From Nyssa sinensis (Eukaryota; Streptophyta; Magnoliopsida; Cornales; Nyssaceae), in contig CM018041.1 in the NCBI GenBank assembly GCA_008638375.1, positions 18,450,554 to 18,514,553 on the forward strand: DNA of 64,000 nt. Direction: 5' to 3'. Positions 62,751 to 64,000 of the stretch are shown here, piece by piece. The position numbers were made by a program, and so were the translations under genes. A model generated the notes under the pieces. It searched no databases. It saw only the letters and a list, made by a program, of their open reading frames with translations, and was not told the origin of the DNA. Every line of letters begins with the position of its first letter. The first letter of the stretch is position 1.

Positions 62751-63057
62751 TGCGTCGCCAATAACCCACATGCGCGTCGCTAATGCTCCGTCCGTCATAT
62801 TTGCGATGCGAGGATCTCCAAATGGACTATTTACGACGCACGGGGGCGTCGCTAAATGCCACCAGGGCATCGCCAATACTTAGGCGCCAATTTTCAGGCG
62901 GGAAATTCATTTTTTTATTAATTTTTTTCGGCATTATTAGCGACGCACAGTGTGCGTCGTTAAAAGTGACACTGTGCGTCGCAAAATGTCACTTTTAGCG
63001 ACGCACAGTGTGCGTCGCTAATACTGAGCGTCGCTAAAACTCTTATTTTTTGTAGTG
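62670..63057. repeat. CACTA B right end with subterminal inverted motifs
   Basis: About 15 half-sites of TTAGCGACGCAC and its complement, ending in TTTTTTGTAGTG, the inverted form of the left terminus. This is the 5' end relative to the genes, so the same sites probably overlap the promoter. Confidence 0.88.
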
Positions 63058-63060
63058 TCT

Positions 63061-63727
63061 TCTGTAAGGATGTTGACTTCTTTCAGCAGTTCAGTTTTGG
63101 CAACCTTAATAGTTGAAGTTGTCTTCACAATTTCAAATTTTGCTTGTGCTTCTTTCTTGGTGCTTTCCCATGTTGGCTTGTATTTATCTTCTAAAATATG
63201 CAAATAATTTCTACACAAAAATCTATTCATTAACAAGTTTATTATTCTTAGTCATGAACAAATGTACTTTTTACGTTGTAGTTGTCTACAGATCTGTAAA
63301 TCAAACCACCATCTTTTTACGAAACCTATAAGCTTATCTTCTGCCCAAAAATATTCATTTTCTTCTGAAAATCTCAAATTATTAAGACAATCATCCAAAT
63401 CATAAATCCAATCATGAAAGTCTTCAAGCTAAAAATTACCATCAAAATATAGAAGTCTTTCGTAATTGGTAATTGTGAATAGTTCTGTCTTCAAGCTGAC
63501 CTCAAACAAATCATCCAGCGCAGTTCCTGTCGACTGGAGAGTCTCTAGGGGCATTAAAATTGAGTCGCACGAATGTCTGTTGTATAGCACCAACCTGATT
63601 GTTAATCTGTGCGAATTGTTACCCATTTTCATCAATCGTCGCCCATACAACCTCTATCCCATGATGAACGTCAATGAAATTTTTGATTCCCTCTACACGA
63701 TTTTTCATTGAGTGAGGCAAATCCTCA
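63061..63727 (-). pseudogene. Element C gag-like remnant
   Basis: On the minus strand the frames around 63300-63650 give LKTELFTITNYERLLYFDG, FHDWIYDLDDCLNNL and a VKRWWFDLQ block. This pattern is like the FDG...W......LQ of plant gypsy gag proteins. Stops and shifts break it into pieces. It starts soon after the primer site, as expected for gag. Family assignment is tentative. Confidence 0.6.
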
Positions 63728-63738
63728 CTCTAATACCA
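63728..63738 (-). other. Primer binding site, element C
   Basis: On the minus strand it reads TGGTATTAGAG, matching the initiator-methionine tRNA primer site with one mismatch, 5 bp from the LTR edge at 63744. Confidence 0.75.
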
Positions 63739-63743
63739 AATAA

Positions 63744-64000
63744 TGCAAAACTGAAAACGTGAAAAGAGAATCGAATACATCGAATTCCTTATAGAAGAAG
63801 TAACATAGGAACTCTTAACCCAACAAGAGAAAATAATTCTCTAAAATTCATAATTGAATTAATATTGATAAAAAAAATTTATGATAATGACCTATTACAT
63901 CTTATTTATAGTGCTAAAACACTACTACTTTGAGCTAGTAAACAAAAACTCTTATTTTTAGACTAATCCTACTACAATAACGACTATAAATTTGAATAGG
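63744..64000 (-). repeat. LTR of element C, 5' copy, runs off the window
   Basis: It aligns with 50675 onward. The outer edge and target duplication lie beyond the window, so the matching pentamer AGTAA before 50675 cannot be checked here. Confidence 0.85.

Larger units (their letters stand above)
51535..63057 (-). mobile_element. Complete CACTA (En/Spm) element, copy B
   Basis: The element starts CACTACAACAAAAT and ends (reverse) CACTACAAAAAATAAG, with TCT on both sides (51532-51534 and 63058-63060), the 3-bp duplication typical of CACTA elements. Length 11,523 bp. Both ends carry dense inverted copies of TTAGCGACGCAC. Two genes are on the minus strand: a TNP2-type transposase with DUF4218 and DUF4216 (55803-59487) and a Transposase_24-type gene (54213-55686). 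A 161-bp tandem array follows them. Both genes are interrupted, so present movement would need another element's proteins. Confidence 0.95.
50675..64000 (-). mobile_element. Non-autonomous LTR retrotransposon C, host of CACTA B
   Basis: LTR copies at 50675-51072 and from 63744 past the window edge share long identical blocks (for example CCAACAAGAGAAAATAATTC). A tRNA-iMet-type primer site beside the right LTR and a purine-rich tract beside the left one set a minus orientation. Without CACTA B the internal region is only about 1.15 kb, with a decayed gag-like trace and no pol, so the element depended on others. CACTA B inserted later, with a TCT duplication. Confidence 0.85.

Overview
The window reads as repeat-dense nuclear DNA of a flowering plant, probably a eudicot. 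It is AT-rich, rich in (TA)n runs, and holds coding remnants of plant CACTA, MULE, L1-type LINE and Ty3/gypsy elements. I find no convincing single-copy host gene, no rRNA or tRNA gene and no CRISPR array. The species cannot be named from the sequence alone.

Layout. (1) About 305-21190: a broken CACTA element on the + strand (copy A). Its TNP2-type transposase is split by three LTR-type insertions. The first is LTR element 1 (962-9637, minus orientation, two LTRs of about 3.8-3.9 kb around less than 1 kb of non-coding internal DNA, target duplication GAATG). The second is an old solo LTR (11373-21017), itself holding a solo LTR (16585-19508, duplication TAGTG) and another LTR remnant ending at 16093. 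The third is LTR element 3 (21191-29627, minus), whose inner LTR is truncated; its internal region keeps only a scrap of gypsy integrase C-terminus. (2) 30636-41352: a nearly full-length L1-type LINE on the minus strand with an 11-13 bp target duplication, split by three solo LTRs (32998-34872, 36911-38424, 39798-41145). (3) About 42.0-49.4 kb: a decayed MULE-like unit, with a Ulp1-type protease gene fragment on + and a MuDR transposase pseudogene on - facing each other. (4) 50675 to beyond the window: a small non-autonomous LTR retrotransposon (minus) holding a complete 11.5-kb CACTA element (copy B, 51535-63057, duplication TCT).

CACTA B has both ends (CACTA...TAGTG), dense inverted subterminal motifs, a four-exon TNP2 transposase gene with DUF4218 and DUF4216 regions, a second gene of the Transposase_24 (Ptta/En/Spm) type, and a 161-bp satellite-like array. 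Both genes are broken, and all seven in-frame stops I found are TAG. Copies A and B share a leader segment with four dyad symmetries, two of which look like RNA stem-loops maintained by wobble or compensatory changes.

The features act as selfish elements stacked in time, not as a host pathway. The more unusual signals are the structured CACTA leader, the two-type alternating 161-bp array inside CACTA B, the excess of TAG stops, and a sequence module shared by five otherwise diverged LTRs.
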